Assembly (NCBI GenBank): GCA_944358275.1
Contig: CALVQZ010000097.1
Span: forward strand, 1-5,329
Direction: 5' to 3'
Origin: an uncultured Bacilli bacterium
GTDB taxonomy: Bacteria; Bacillota_I; Bacilli_A; RF39; UBA660
DNA: 5,329 nucleotides
The notes under the pieces were generated by a model, which worked only from the letters and a program-made list of their open reading frames with translations, did not search any database and was not told where the DNA came from. The position numbers and the translations under genes were made by a program. Numbering within the stretch: the first letter of the stretch is position 1; each line of letters starts with the position of its first letter. Below, one piece after another: positions 5,320 through 5,329 of the stretch.

Positions 5320-5329
5320 CATTCTTATT

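Overview
The window comes from a very AT-rich genome that uses strong AGGAGG-type ribosome binding sites, ATG starts, tightly packed genes and poly-U intrinsic terminators. This fits a low-GC Bacillota (Clostridia or a relative). A fusobacterium or another AT-rich anaerobe cannot be excluded. No species-level call is possible from the sequence alone.

Layout. (1) At 1-40 (minus) there are the first 13 codons of a gene running off the left edge. Its start resembles the widespread AAA ATPase/DUF4143 family. (2) The gene-free stretch 41-400 is densely patterned. It holds three hairpin-forming inverted repeats (64-127, 126-147, 150-177), then three 18-bp direct repeats at an exact 33-bp period (194-277) that resemble the multi-repeat end of an IS21-family element, then a good sigma-A promoter (336-364). 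(3) A membrane glycosyltransferase of family 2 (401-1630, plus) stands alone and ends at a 23-bp bidirectional terminator (1648-1696). (4) Most of the rest is a tight minus-strand operon. In transcription order it holds a ParB/SerK-fold DGxHR protein broken by a one-base frameshift (5070-4407), a YhhQ/VUT-family transporter (4410-3739), a nucleoside 2-deoxyribosyltransferase/N-glycosidase-family protein (3722-3282), a P-loop (deoxy)nucleotide kinase-like protein (3280-2600) and a PHP-domain phosphoesterase (2607-1729). (5) Upstream of the operon lie its probable promoter, a GC-rich (about 50%) highly self-complementary segment that looks like an unassigned structured RNA with its own T-tract, and a minus-strand terminator for a gene beyond the right edge.

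How the genes may work together (inference). All operon junctions are 16 bp or less, and three are overlaps or near-touching. The YhhQ/VUT family is known for import of 7-deazapurine queuosine precursors. A transporter, a nucleoside/nucleotide glycosyl-bond enzyme, a small-molecule kinase and a PHP phosphatase together look like an uptake and remodelling (salvage) pathway for a modified base, nucleoside or nucleotide, possibly queuosine-related. None of the canonical queuosine genes (tgt, queA, queG, queK, queL) is in the window, so this is a hypothesis. The first gene, with the ParB/SerK-like motif, could be an extra kinase/NTP-binding step or a regulator, but it is frameshifted as sequenced.
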